From Lachnospiraceae bacterium (GTDB lineage Bacteria > Bacillota > Clostridia > Lachnospirales > Lachnospiraceae), in contig JAFQIE010000021.1 of assembly GCA_017397645.1 (NCBI GenBank), positions 1 to 64,000 on the forward strand: 64,000 bases of DNA, read 5' to 3'. The notes under the pieces are model-generated. The model saw only the letters and a list, made by a program, of their open reading frames with translations. It did not search any database and was not told the DNA's origin. Positions 10,875 to 19,686 of this stretch are shown one piece after another (positions within the stretch are counted from its first letter, which is position 1; each line of letters opens with the position of its first letter). Made by a program: the position numbers and the translations under genes.

Positions 10875-12083
10875 ATGAAGTTGTTTAAGACCAAAGAAGC
10901 AAGAAACGCATTTTATATTGGGGGAATGTGCACGATTGCTTATCTAATTACCTACTTAGGCAGAAATATACTGAGTGCCATATCGCCGCAAATTATAGAG
11001 GAGGGAGTATTCGGTACAGAGTTTATCGGCACTCTGTCCTCTCTCTTTTTTATCTGCTACGCATTTGGACAACTTTTAAATGGTATTATCGGAGATAAAA
11101 TCAGAGCAAACTATATGATTAGCTTGGGGCTCATTCTATCAGGTGCCGGTGGAATATGCTTTTCTTTTCTTACCGGATATCCCAAAAGCATCAGCGTGAT
11201 ATATGGTATGATGGGCTTCTTTCTCTCCATGATTTTTGCACCAATGGTCAAAATCACAGCAGAAAACACAACCACTGCACATGCCGTTTACTGTGGGGTG
11301 GGATATGAAATGGGAGCGCTCCTGGGCGCACCCATAGCTGGAATTCTCTCATTATTTTTGAATTGGAAAAATGTGTTGCGAAGCGGAAGTTTTGCTCTGA
11401 TTTTGATGGGCATCCTGTGCCTGATAGGATTCTCCGTTATGAGACATAAGCGGATTATCAAATACAACCGCTATAGAGAAGTTATGGATAAAGAAGATCG
11501 ACAAAAGGGCGGCATTCGGGCATTGATAGAGCACGATATTATCCGCTTTACTCCAATAGCAATGCTGACAGGGATCGTACGAACCACCGTGGTGTTTTGG
11601 ATTCCCACCTACCTGACCCAACATCTGGAATTCACCACAGAAACAGCTTCAGGAATTTATACGGTAGTGACTTTGTTAATTTCCTCGTCGGTGTTTTTGT
11701 CTGTATTTCTGTACATAAAGTTAGACAACAATATGTACCTCACGATTTTATTAGGATTTGCTGTCAGCACAGCAGCATTTGTGGGTGCTTATTTTATCGG
11801 GCAGAAATGGATCAATATCAGTTTATTGGTACTTGCAATCATCTTTGAGCAGGTAGCCTCCTCCATGCTCTGGACCAGATATTGTCCCAGCCTCCGGGAC
11901 ACCGGCATGACTTCCAGCGCCACCGGTTTCCTGGATTTTGCCAGTTACATGGCTGCAGCGATTGCTTCTTCACTATTTGCCAATTCCGTAGAAAGCATTG
12001 GCTGGGGAAATCTGATTCTGATATGGGCCGGACTGATGCTTGTAGGTGTACTAATTGTCATCCCACACAGAAACCCCAAATAA
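10875..12083 (+). CDS. MFS transporter, OPA (GlpT/UhpT-like) type
   Basis: The protein has 402 residues with about 12 hydrophobic helices and a cytosolic loop near residues 195-215 (MRHKRIIKYNR...). The N-terminus resembles the organophosphate:phosphate antiporter group (NILSAISP, GQLLNGIIGDKIRANYM). It probably imports a sugar, sugar acid or phosphorylated sugar for the locus. A close paralogue lies at 59715-60911 on the other strand; the two share 18 identical residues in SMLWTRYCPSLRDTGMTS and very similar helices throughout. It is the last gene of the run and ends just before a strong terminator. Confidence 0.85.
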   Translation: MKLFKTKEARNAFYIGGMCTIAYLITYLGRNILSAISPQIIEEGVFGTEFIGTLSSLFFICYAFGQLLNGIIGDKIRANYMISLGLILSGAGGICFSFLTGYPKSISVIYGMMGFFLSMIFAPMVKITAENTTTAHAVYCGVGYEMGALLGAPIAGILSLFLNWKNVLRSGSFALILMGILCLIGFSVMRHKRIIKYNRYREVMDKEDRQKGGIRALIEHDIIRFTPIAMLTGIVRTTVVFWIPTYLTQHLEFTTETASGIYTVVTLLISSSVFLSVFLYIKLDNNMYLTILLGFAVSTAAFVGAYFIGQKWINISLLVLAIIFEQVASSMLWTRYCPSLRDTGMTSSATGFLDFASYMAAAIASSLFANSVESIGWGNLILIWAGLMLVGVLIVIPHRNPK

Positions 12084-12120
12084 GAACAAACCTATAACCC
12101 TTTCCTTTTTTGCCAAAAGG

Positions 12121-12154
12121 GGCGGCAGGAAAATTTACTTTTCCTGCCGCCTTT
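12121..12154. terminator. Terminator between convergent genes
   Basis: A perfect 13-bp stem (GGCGGCAGGAAAA at 12121-12133, partner at 12139-12151) with a 5-base loop is followed by TTT. It lies between the plus-strand transporter and the minus-strand Rpn gene and can serve both. Confidence 0.7.
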
Positions 12155-12156
12155 GA

Positions 12157-13077
12157 TTACAGTTCATATCTCTTCAGCATTTCCTCTAAGAAGTCCTGAG
12201 TTGTTAACTGGGGTATCTTCTCCGCCATGCCGTCCTCCATCATCTTCTGAACCAGTGTTAGCATTCGATTCTGACCGTCTAACGCACCCGTTACAAGCCC
12301 ATCTTCAAAACCGGCCTTATGACCGTCCTTATGACCATCTGCATAAGCATCCTCACGCTCCATCCTTATGTGTTTTTCCTCATCGTATTCATAAATACTC
12401 ATCGCCATCGCCTCCGCTCTGTTTTGCTCCAGAAACTCCTTCAATATCCCCTCTCGTATACACTCTGTGATTGCACGTTCCGCCGCCACTTCTATGGGGA
12501 TTTCTTTTGCATACTCTCGCATGCCATATACAAACTCCGCATAATCTTTCAGCGTACGGCAGGTATCCATCAACTTCTGATTATTGCCGCGATTGATGTT
12601 AATCATGACTACTTTAAGCTCCAGATGCACCTCTTCTTCCTGAACTTCATATAAATCCGACAGTTTCAGGACCTCTATCTCCTCTCTTTGCTGAAGTCCA
12701 TTGTAGAACACGATAAAGTGCGGAGCCGGCAACATGATTTTCTTAGTGCCGTAGATATTCTTATCCTTTATCATCGGAGAATATATGTCCGATAGGTATT
12801 GAAAAAACCTAATCGGAAGGTTTGGGCAATAGGTAGACTGATGCTCATACAGAGACAATCTGCTGTCAATGATAAATGACAAATCATTGCTCATAGACAT
12901 ATAGATTGCGTTCTCCAGGGTGTTGATTTCCAGGGCTTCCGGGTTGGTATAATGCTTCCCACTGACCGCATTATACAGTTCTAATAGTTCCTCCTTACGA
13001 CTGAATATCATCGTAAACATTCTGGACTTATGGTCCCATTTTACAGATAGTAACGGTTTTTCTTTTGGTTTGGTCAT
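12157..13077 (-). CDS. Rpn family recombination-promoting nuclease / putative transposase-like protein
   Basis: This 306-residue protein is of the PD-(D/E)XK-type Rpn group common in Lachnospiraceae. The core is visible as FIIDSRLSLYEHQSTYCP (Asp and E-x-Q) followed by IRFFQYLSDIY. The second half is charged, with a short Gly-Asp-His repeat (GHKDGHKAGFEDG) near residues 250-265, a usual tail of these proteins. Family members are DNA endonucleases that raise recA-independent recombination; several sit in variable loci. The start follows AAAGGAGGG. It stands alone between the catabolic locus and a pseudogene. Confidence 0.85.
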   Translation of the reverse strand: MTKPKEKPLLSVKWDHKSRMFTMIFSRKEELLELYNAVSGKHYTNPEALEINTLENAIYMSMSNDLSFIIDSRLSLYEHQSTYCPNLPIRFFQYLSDIYSPMIKDKNIYGTKKIMLPAPHFIVFYNGLQQREEIEVLKLSDLYEVQEEEVHLELKVVMININRGNNQKLMDTCRTLKDYAEFVYGMREYAKEIPIEVAAERAITECIREGILKEFLEQNRAEAMAMSIYEYDEEKHIRMEREDAYADGHKDGHKAGFEDGLVTGALDGQNRMLTLVQKMMEDGMAEKIPQLTTQDFLEEMLKRYEL

Positions 13078-13387
13078 ATCTTTCCCTCCTTTTGATAGTT
13101 CGCAGGAGGCTCTTTACTTTTCATATAAACCTCGCTGCTTTGATTGATTGGATACAAGCATTGAGATTTCTTTGAAAAATAGAATGATAGATAGACATAA
13201 ACGTCTTTCAGAAGTTAGAAATATAATGCTTTGAAATTATTATAAAGGATTATCAGACAATCTTCAACTGTAAAATTATATCAATCATGCGAACATCCGC
13301 AATGTTTTTATTCCTTTATCGGATAGTAAATGGGGCCGCCACTCTATAAAATGATGGTATAAAATCTTACGTAAGGAGCGTGTTATT
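13078..13387. other. Intergenic region with no recognised element
   Basis: This 310-base AT-rich gap lies between the divergent Rpn gene and the opine dehydrogenase remnant. It holds a ribosome binding site for each (AGGAGGG near 13085 on the minus strand, AAGGAG near 13373 on the plus strand). I see no convincing -35/-10 pair, repeat or small gene. Confidence 0.4.
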
Positions 13388-14205
13388 ATGACATCCAAAA
13401 AAATCGCAGTTTTAGGCGGTGGGAACGGCGCCCACACAATGGCGGCAGAATTTGCCATGAAGGGCCATACCGTCAACCTCTACGAAATGCCACAGTTCAA
13501 GAACAACATGAAAAAGGTGTTTGAAACTAAGACAATTAAATTGCAGGGTAATATCAAAGAATTACAGGGTCCTGTTGAATTAAACATGGTAACGGACGAT
13601 ATTTCCGCACTGGTATTGAAAAAGGAATTTCAGGGCGAGGACTTATTCCCCTTTGAAAAAATTTATCATGGCGTATTAGAGTGCGGCCTTGCCATTGTCA
13701 ATCCCGTTTGGCATGCCGGGCCGGTGCTTTCAATATTTCCCGCATTGAAAGTCCCCAGGTAAATTTCTTCCTCTATGAGCATGGTTGGACCCCTTCCGCT
13801 TGCCGCTTGAATATCGCTTTGGATAAAGAGCGAAAGGCCATTGGCGAGGTGCTTGGCTACAATCTCAGACCAATGGAAGACTTTGCCGGCAGACCCGATG
13901 ATTACGAATGGACCTGGCAGGACCTCTATAAGGAAGGACACGGCTCCATCGGACTTACCCCCATTTGCGGCCCGAATGATTTAAGCAGCCGCTATCTCAC
14001 CGAGGATATTCCCTTTGGTCTTGTGCCTTGGGCAGCCATTGCAGAACTTCTCGGCGTACCGATGCCGCTGACCAACGGCTTCATAGATATTATCAATGTG
14101 GTCCACGAGAAGGACTGGCGAAAAGAAGGCAGAAATCTAAAAGACCTGGGTATAGAAGGAATGGACAAGGATACCTTGCTTCGTTATGTGCGCACAGGAA
14201 AATAA
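13388..14205 (+). pseudogene. Opine (octopine/nopaline-type) dehydrogenase with internal deletion and frameshift
   Basis: The N-terminus is a Rossmann fold (IAVLGGGNGAHTMAAEFAMKG) typical of NAD(P)-dependent opine/NAD-octopine dehydrogenases. The later part carries the family's second domain (LECGLAIVNPVWHAGP, NFFLYEHGWTPSACRLNIA, GSIGLTPICGP, PFGLVPWAAI). Two lesions are visible. Residues expected between TDDISA and FPFEKIYHGVLECG, about 95-100 in the family, are absent in frame near 13610-13640, removing the end of the NAD domain. The frame also shifts near 13729, as expected for one lost base. The total length is near 272 residues instead of about 360. The product is almost certainly inactive. 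Start at 13388 follows AAGGAG. Confidence 0.8.
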
Positions 14206-14221
14206 ATAAAAGGAGCGGCCG

Positions 14222-14773
14222 TTAGCGGTCGCTCATACTTTTTTGCGGTGGTTTCCCTGTAATGCCAATATAGGTTCTATAAAATGAAGAATATTCGTGG
14301 AAGCCTGCACATCGGCATGCTTCTGTCAAGGACAATCCCTTGGAATGCAATTCACGAACCAACACGATACGCTTATACGAAATATACTTGTGAATTGTAA
14401 ATCCGGTATTCTCCTTAAAAATCTTACATAAGTGCTGCTTACTGAAAAAGAAATTTTCTGCAATACCATCCAACGATAAATCTTCTGTCAGGTGATCATG
14501 AATGTAGGCAAGGATGTTTTTTATATTCTCGTGTTTGTAATGAAATCTATTAGATTTTACCACCAACTTATTCAGATGATAAAGCAGTTCTATGATTACA
14601 CTTCGAATCACCGAATAACATATAGGGCGTTCCTGTATGTAATGGTGTAGCCGCCGAAAGATATCATCTATTCCATTTTCCTTGACTTTGTCCGCAGAAA
14701 TAATATTATCGATTCCCGGCGACCGACGAAATACCATATCCGTAAATTCTGTACAGTCATTCTTTATCTTCAT
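14222..14773 (-). CDS. AraC-family DNA-binding protein, short form
   Basis: The protein has 183 residues. The C-terminal ~100 residues are the AraC double helix-turn-helix (LSLDGIAENFFFSKQHLCKIF and LSLTEACRCAGFHEYSSFYRTY). The N-terminal ~80 residues are helical and do not form the usual cupin sensor, so the protein is about 100 residues shorter than typical AraC regulators. No coding remnant of a cupin is visible upstream to 14880. It lies beside GH28 on the same strand and may regulate it. Either a true short form or an N-terminally eroded regulator. Confidence 0.75.
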   Translation of the reverse strand: MKIKNDCTEFTDMVFRRSPGIDNIISADKVKENGIDDIFRRLHHYIQERPICYSVIRSVIIELLYHLNKLVVKSNRFHYKHENIKNILAYIHDHLTEDLSLDGIAENFFFSKQHLCKIFKENTGFTIHKYISYKRIVLVRELHSKGLSLTEACRCAGFHEYSSFYRTYIGITGKPPQKSMSDR

Positions 14774-14861
14774 AAAAGTAACTCCATGTACATAAAGATA
14801 ACTTTATCTTAATAGAGGTTTACAACATTTAATAATTTCTGGATATGGTGCATAATAATAG

Positions 14862-14895
14862 GGTGGCATCCTGTTTTGTTCAGGATACCGCCCTA
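14862..14895 (-). terminator. Hairpin downstream of the GH28 gene
   Basis: On the minus strand GGGCGGTATCCTG pairs with CAGGATGCCACCC across a 7-base loop, with G-U pairs. No real T-run follows, so termination is likely but not certain. It separates GH28 from the short AraC gene. Confidence 0.45.
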
Positions 14896-14916
14896 CCATT
14901 TACTTATTGTATTCTT

Positions 14917-16275
14917 CTACACTCTTTTGAAATTCGTCACATTCTTTAAAATCATTTCATCTCTGGCATCCGGATACTCTGTAGTGAACTCTACATTGTA
15001 AAGTTTCAGATTGTCGGCGTTCAATGCATACAAACCATAGGTGGGGAACTTGTTACCGAATACCGTACTGCCGGGATAATCATCCCGCACTTCCTTCAAC
15101 TGAATATCCCTATCTTCCACTGTGCCACCACCATGGGCCCGGAAGACCACATTGCTCATGGTCACATTTTGTATAGGACTGTCCGGCTGTCCTGCAATTA
15201 GGAGGGGATGTCGGATACCTTTCAAGGTCAAATCTTGATCGATATGAGTCCATGCGAACTGTGCTCTGGTGGCCTGGAAAGTCTCCGGATAAGGACCGGT
15301 AATGATGATATCTGAAAGGATGATATTACGAATCTGTCCTATCTTCTCACACTCCGGCTTGGGACCTCTCGCGCGGTTTACCACCTGAATCAGAATAGGG
15401 TTACCTACATTTCGCAGGGTCATGTTACTGATGGTAATGCCCTCTACGATGGCTCCGTCTGCAGACTGAATGGCAATACCATTCAACTGGGTATCGCAGA
15501 TGGTACACCCTGTTACCGTAATATTCTTAAACGCGGAATTGGTCTCAGTACCAAACTTCAGTGCAGCTGCATTACTACGCAGCACACAATTAGATATGGT
15601 TAGATTTTCCATCGCCTTCAAATACCCCAAGGTGTAGGAACATTTGGGTACGATTGCATCGTCCGCGGAATCGATGATACAATCGGAAATGGTGACATTT
15701 CTACAGCAATCCGGACTGACGCCGTCAATGTGGGACACAATCTGTAACCCGGAGATGGTCACATACTCACAACCTGCCACATACACTGCCAAATCAGTGG
15801 CATTTTTCATGGACAAGTCTCTAATGACGATTTCCCTACACTCTTTGAATGCAATAATCTTGGCACCACGCCACCATTTTCTGTTTCCATTCTCGTCCGG
15901 TCGTCCGTCGCCATCCCAGACAGACTGCATGTCAATCTCACCAAATCCCGTGATGGCAATATCCTCCTGATTGTCTGCATGGAACAAACTGAAGTGATAA
16001 TAGCTGTGACTGGGATCCTGATACTCGCAGTTGGCCGGATTTTCCTCTCTGGGATCGAAATCTGCCAAGTTGGTACTACCCAAAAGATAAGCACCCTTCT
16101 CGATTAAAATATGAATATGGGATTTCAAATGCACCGTGCCGCACAAATATTTTCCCGCAGGTACAAATACCGTACCACCACCTGCTGCCGCACAGGCATC
16201 CACCGCTGCCTGAATCGCCGGCGAATCTAACTGTATACCGTCTCCCACAGCACCATAATCACGTATATTAAACAT
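14917..16275 (-). CDS. Glycoside hydrolase family 28 (polygalacturonase-like)
   Basis: The protein has 452 residues and a right-handed beta-helix of the pectinase superfamily. The N-terminus NIRDYGAVGDGIQLDSPAIQ is the standard start of this fold. The GH28 acidic region is seen as HIDGVSPDC (Asp near residue 185) and SADDAIVPK (Asp pair near 205), then AALKFGTETNS. The classical GHG and RIK motifs are not obvious, so the substrate may be rhamnogalacturonan or another pectic oligomer. There is no signal peptide, so it acts inside the cell on imported oligosaccharides. The start follows AAGGAG. It fits a pectin-related role for the left part of the window. Confidence 0.85.
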   Translation of the reverse strand: MFNIRDYGAVGDGIQLDSPAIQAAVDACAAAGGGTVFVPAGKYLCGTVHLKSHIHILIEKGAYLLGSTNLADFDPREENPANCEYQDPSHSYYHFSLFHADNQEDIAITGFGEIDMQSVWDGDGRPDENGNRKWWRGAKIIAFKECREIVIRDLSMKNATDLAVYVAGCEYVTISGLQIVSHIDGVSPDCCRNVTISDCIIDSADDAIVPKCSYTLGYLKAMENLTISNCVLRSNAAALKFGTETNSAFKNITVTGCTICDTQLNGIAIQSADGAIVEGITISNMTLRNVGNPILIQVVNRARGPKPECEKIGQIRNIILSDIIITGPYPETFQATRAQFAWTHIDQDLTLKGIRHPLLIAGQPDSPIQNVTMSNVVFRAHGGGTVEDRDIQLKEVRDDYPGSTVFGNKFPTYGLYALNADNLKLYNVEFTTEYPDARDEMILKNVTNFKRV

Positions 16276-16370
16276 TGTTTTCCCTTCTCCTTGTTGCTGA
16301 TAGATTTAAGAAAATTTTACCATACCGTCGACGTTGTGACAAGCCGACAAACTATCAAGCCCACAAAACA

Positions 16371-17372
16371 TCACCACTTATTTCTCCAGTAGTACAGTTG
16401 TTCATACAGTTCCCGGGTTTTTTCATCTGTTTCACCGCTGATGACCAACGGATTTCCCTCTTTCAGCATAATCACGATACAATCCCTATTGCCTGCATAG
16501 GCATATCTTGTATATGCGCCAAGCTCCGTATTTTGGAATGCTCCCACAGACAGTCTGGCACTGCCCACACCAAAGGTGCGGACGCCCTGTTCAAAATCCT
16601 CCCGATATTCCACGGTACCTATCTCATCAAAGGACACCTCCATGTCCTCCCAATAACTGGCTTTCAGCTCAATGGTGTGACCTCCAAGAACCACCTCCAC
16701 ATCGCCCGTAAACATCAAAACGGCAGTTCCGACCAAAATGAGAGGCAGTAAAATAAGGCTGAACTTCACCGCTGTCTTTTCCATTTTACTTTTCGGGGCA
16801 CAGTCATAGATAATGCCCTGTTCCCTGTGCCTTTTATAAATCTTATATGAATATGCAAAAGGAATTGCAACATTCAATATGATAACCGCAAAAATGACAG
16901 GCATCTTGCATGCGTCGGGTAGAAACACAGTGGCTAAAAGCACCAGGCCTCCAATGACCCAAACCTTTCCACCAAAGCGATGGGTCAGATTCCAATTTTC
17001 CTCATTGCCTAAGGTCCAGGAAATCTTAATTCCGAGGGTCCTGTTTTGCTTAGTCTTAGGCAGGTAGTTGCCAATGAACACAAACATGCACCCCAACATG
17101 ACGGGTAAAAACAACATAGGATTTATCTCTTTTCCCGTGGTCACGCAATAATGCAAGCCATTTACCAACAACGATACAAACGGAATGATCCAGTACACCA
17201 TGGACAAAGCTTTTTGGTTCTGGTTCTTCTGCCTCTCATCTAAATGCGTAAAAATAATACAAAGTAAATGACCCAGCAACATAATCACCGGCATCACGAT
17301 ATTCCCGGTCAAAACAGGAATCAAAATTACAAGTGACGATATTATAATTCTCCATTTATTCTCTCTTAACAT
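16371..17372 (-). CDS. sdpI: SdpI-family membrane protein
   Basis: The protein has 333 residues and several hydrophobic helices in the first ~220. The SdpI signature LGIKISWTLGNEENWNLTHRFGGK is clear at about residues 112-136. The C-terminal ~110 residues form a soluble, beta-rich domain of PH-like appearance (IGTVEYREDFEQGVRTFG). In Bacillus, SdpI gives immunity to the killing factor SdpC and holds the repressor SdpR at the membrane. Here it overlaps the ArsR-type gene by 17 bases, matching the known sdpR-sdpI pairing. No sdpC-like toxin gene is seen nearby, so a general stress or immunity role is an inference. Confidence 0.85.
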   Translation of the reverse strand: MLRENKWRIIISSLVILIPVLTGNIVMPVIMLLGHLLCIIFTHLDERQKNQNQKALSMVYWIIPFVSLLVNGLHYCVTTGKEINPMLFLPVMLGCMFVFIGNYLPKTKQNRTLGIKISWTLGNEENWNLTHRFGGKVWVIGGLVLLATVFLPDACKMPVIFAVIILNVAIPFAYSYKIYKRHREQGIIYDCAPKSKMEKTAVKFSLILLPLILVGTAVLMFTGDVEVVLGGHTIELKASYWEDMEVSFDEIGTVEYREDFEQGVRTFGVGSARLSVGAFQNTELGAYTRYAYAGNRDCIVIMLKEGNPLVISGETDEKTRELYEQLYYWRNKW

Positions 17373-17643
17373 CTGCGTCTCCCCCTTTCAAATCCATCAT
17401 CCAAACTAAAGTTTCCTCCAACACAGAGGTGTTAATCTCATAAAAGATAAATTTTCCCTCACGGGTATCCCGGATCAAATCTGCTTCCTTCAGCACCGAC
17501 AAATGCCTGGAAATAGATGCCGCCGTCACCGGAAAATGTTCTGTGATTTCCCCCGCCGACAGCCTGCCTTTTTTTAAAAGATTTAGTATCTCCCGTCGTA
17601 TGGGGTCGGCAAGTGCTCTCAATGTCTGCTGCAGTCCCATCAT
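17356..17643 (-). CDS. sdpR: ArsR-family autorepressor, SdpR-like
   Basis: The protein has 95 residues with a winged helix-turn-helix (LRALADPIRREILNLLKKG, then AGEITEHFPVTAASISRHL). It has no metal-binding Cys cluster, as in SdpR. I chose ATG 17643 because AAAGGAG lies five bases upstream. A longer frame to 17709 would run through the promoter. The next gene, sdpI, overlaps its end. The promoter and a palindromic operator lie immediately upstream, so self-repression is expected. Confidence 0.9.
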   Translation of the reverse strand: MMGLQQTLRALADPIRREILNLLKKGRLSAGEITEHFPVTAASISRHLSVLKEADLIRDTREGKFIFYEINTSVLEETLVWMMDLKGGDADVKRE

Positions 17644-17653
17644 TCTTTCTCCT

Positions 17654-17676
17654 TTAACATTTAACCTAATTGTTAA
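17654..17676 (-). promoter_or_regulatory. Operator palindrome of the sdpRI pair
   Basis: TTAACA at 17654-17659 and TGTTAA at 17671-17676 form the arms of a 23-bp imperfect palindrome. It lies between the -10 element and the ribosome binding site, where a bound repressor would block transcription. Binding by the adjacent ArsR-type protein is inferred. Confidence 0.6.
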
Positions 17677-17680
17677 TTGT

Positions 17681-17709
17681 ATTATATATGAAGGTGTCTG
17701 CTGTGTCAA
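17681..17709 (-). promoter_or_regulatory. Consensus sigma-A promoter of sdpR-sdpI
   Basis: TTGACA (17709-17704) and TATAAT (17686-17681) on the minus strand are separated by exactly 17 bases. Both hexamers match the consensus fully, so strong expression is expected unless repressed at 17654-17676. Confidence 0.75.
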
Positions 17710-17837
17710 TAAGCAACTTTAAGTGAATTTATTTTTGCTACTTTTCATTTCTATATGTTATAATGAATCTACTTACATAAAACGATGTTTGGCGGGTTTG
17801 CATTTTGACTCTCCCCGCCGCGAAATGGAGTATAACA

Positions 17838-18512
17838 ATGGCTACGATTTTAGTGGTAGAAGACGACAGAAATATGCGACTGTTAACAGCAGCCAGACTG
17901 GGAGACCTGCACAACGTGGTCTGTGCCGGCGATGGCGTAGAAGCATTAGATATCATCCACAAAGGCGGCATCGACATGATTGTATCTGATATCATGATGC
18001 CCCGTATGGATGGCTATGAGTTGCTAAAGGAAGTGCGAAGCGAAGGTTATTCCACGCCCTTTTTACTACTCACCGCAAAAGAGTCGCTTGACGACAAAGA
18101 GCAGGGATTTTCACTGGGTACGGACGATTATATGACCAAGCCCTTCAGCAGCGACGAATTGATTTGGCGTGTAGGTGCACTACTGCGCCGTGCTAATATC
18201 GCCCAAAGCAAGAAAATAGAAGTCGGCAATGTGACGGTGGACTCCGAAAAGTACGCCGTTTATACGGACACTGAATACATTGAACTCCCCAAAAAGGAGT
18301 TCGACTTGCTATTCAAACTGCTCTCCTATCCGGACCGTATCTTTTCCAAGGAACAGTTGTTAGATAGCATCTGGGGCGTAAACGCGGAAAGCGGAGAAGA
18401 AACCATCAAGACCCATATCAGCCGAATCCGCAACCGACTGAAAAATATTTCCGGTTTTACTATCGTAACCATCAAGGGACTTGGCTACAAAGCCGACATC
18501 AGCAAGGAGTAA
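17838..18512 (+). CDS. OmpR-family response regulator
   Basis: The protein has 224 residues. The receiver domain runs from 1 to about 118, with the acidic pair ED (8-10), phospho-acceptor Asp51 (VSDIMMPRMDG) and Lys in MTKPF. The C-terminal winged helix (LPKKEFDLLFKLLSYPDRIF, then ETIKTHISRIRNRL) is of the OmpR/PhoB type. I chose ATG 17838 behind GGAG rather than an in-frame upstream start. The sensor kinase begins three bases after its stop, so the two form an operon. The signal is unknown. Confidence 0.92.
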   Translation: MATILVVEDDRNMRLLTAARLGDLHNVVCAGDGVEALDIIHKGGIDMIVSDIMMPRMDGYELLKEVRSEGYSTPFLLLTAKESLDDKEQGFSLGTDDYMTKPFSSDELIWRVGALLRRANIAQSKKIEVGNVTVDSEKYAVYTDTEYIELPKKEFDLLFKLLSYPDRIFSKEQLLDSIWGVNAESGEETIKTHISRIRNRLKNISGFTIVTIKGLGYKADISKE

Positions 18513-18514
18513 AG

Positions 18515-19585
18515 ATGAAATCCGAACGAAAAATTAAACTGCGCAAGCTTACGGGTAAAATACTTCCACAGCTCATCTTACAATCAGCCATGATTATCAT
18601 TTCCGCCATTGGCTCTTACTTTTTTATGACTTGGCTGGTGGCCGATTTCTTCGGTGTGGAAAACATCTATGCGGCAACCGCATACGAAACCATCGGTGCC
18701 CTAATCATCATGGTCCTCACCGTGGTGCCCTTAAATGTCGCTATCTACCGCAGCCGTGCCAATGAGGTAATTACACTATCAGATGCCATTACCCGCGTGG
18801 CAAAGGGGGACTATTCTACCAGAATCGTCACCAAAAAACCCCGGTCCAGCAAAGCTATTTACAGCGACTTTAACAAGATGTGTGCAGAACTAGAAAGCGT
18901 ACAAATCCTACGAAACGACTTTATCAACAGCTACTCTCACGAATTCAAAACACCTGTCGCGTCCATCAACGGATTTGCATCTCTGTTATTAGAAAAGGAT
19001 TTGCCCGAAAAAGAACGTCAGCAGTATTTGGAAATCATTGTAGATGAGTCGGCAAGATTGTCCAAGTTAGCCACAAACACCATACTGCTATCTAAACTTT
19101 CATCCCAGCAAATCGTGACAGACACGGAAGAGTACGACATCAGCGAACAGCTGCGTCAATGCTCCATCATTCTGTCCCAACGCTGGATGGAAAAAAAGAT
19201 AGAATTTGGCGGAGAATTCCCCCCTATTCCATTTCACGGCAATAAGGAAATGATGCAACACCTATGGCTGAACCTTTTGGATAATGCCATTAAGTATACT
19301 CCTACGGGCGGCGAGGTCACGGTCGTATGCCGCCGGGAAAACGGGGCCGGCAAAGAACTGGCAGTGATTAGCATCACGGATACCGGAGAAGGTATCAGTC
19401 CTGAAATCAAAAGCAAACTGTTTGAACCCTATTTCCAGGGAGATTCCACACACTCCACGCCCGGTTTGGGATTGGGATTATCCATTGCCAAGCGTATTGT
19501 GGAATTGGCAGGGGGCAACATTGACATTGACAGTGAGCCATCCCTGGGCAGTACCTTTACCGTAACACTACCACTGCGAAGATAA
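18515..19585 (+). CDS. Sensor histidine kinase (HAMP, class I)
   Basis: The protein has 356 residues. Two membrane helices (about 20-41 and 58-79) enclose a very short outer loop of under 20 residues, so the sensor may detect membrane changes rather than a large ligand. A HAMP linker follows (ITRVAKGDYSTRI). The H box is NSYSHEFKTPVAS with His142. The N box LLDNAIKYTP, G1 DTGEGIS and G2 GLGLGLSIAKRI show a complete ATPase domain. It is translated just after its response regulator. Confidence 0.92.
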   Translation: MKSERKIKLRKLTGKILPQLILQSAMIIISAIGSYFFMTWLVADFFGVENIYAATAYETIGALIIMVLTVVPLNVAIYRSRANEVITLSDAITRVAKGDYSTRIVTKKPRSSKAIYSDFNKMCAELESVQILRNDFINSYSHEFKTPVASINGFASLLLEKDLPEKERQQYLEIIVDESARLSKLATNTILLSKLSSQQIVTDTEEYDISEQLRQCSIILSQRWMEKKIEFGGEFPPIPFHGNKEMMQHLWLNLLDNAIKYTPTGGEVTVVCRRENGAGKELAVISITDTGEGISPEIKSKLFEPYFQGDSTHSTPGLGLGLSIAKRIVELAGGNIDIDSEPSLGSTFTVTLPLRR

Positions 19586-19686
19586 GTACTGTAAACTAAA
19601 GGTAAACTATATGTTTTTTGAAATTTACCATGCGGACACAAATCTATGATATGATTTGACCGAATAATGTTTGAGAGGTAGATTTG

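Noticed and set aside
12157..14205. Mobile element built around the Rpn gene
   Set aside because: No terminal inverted repeats, target duplications or transposase with a DDE motif were found. Rpn proteins occur as stand-alone genes.
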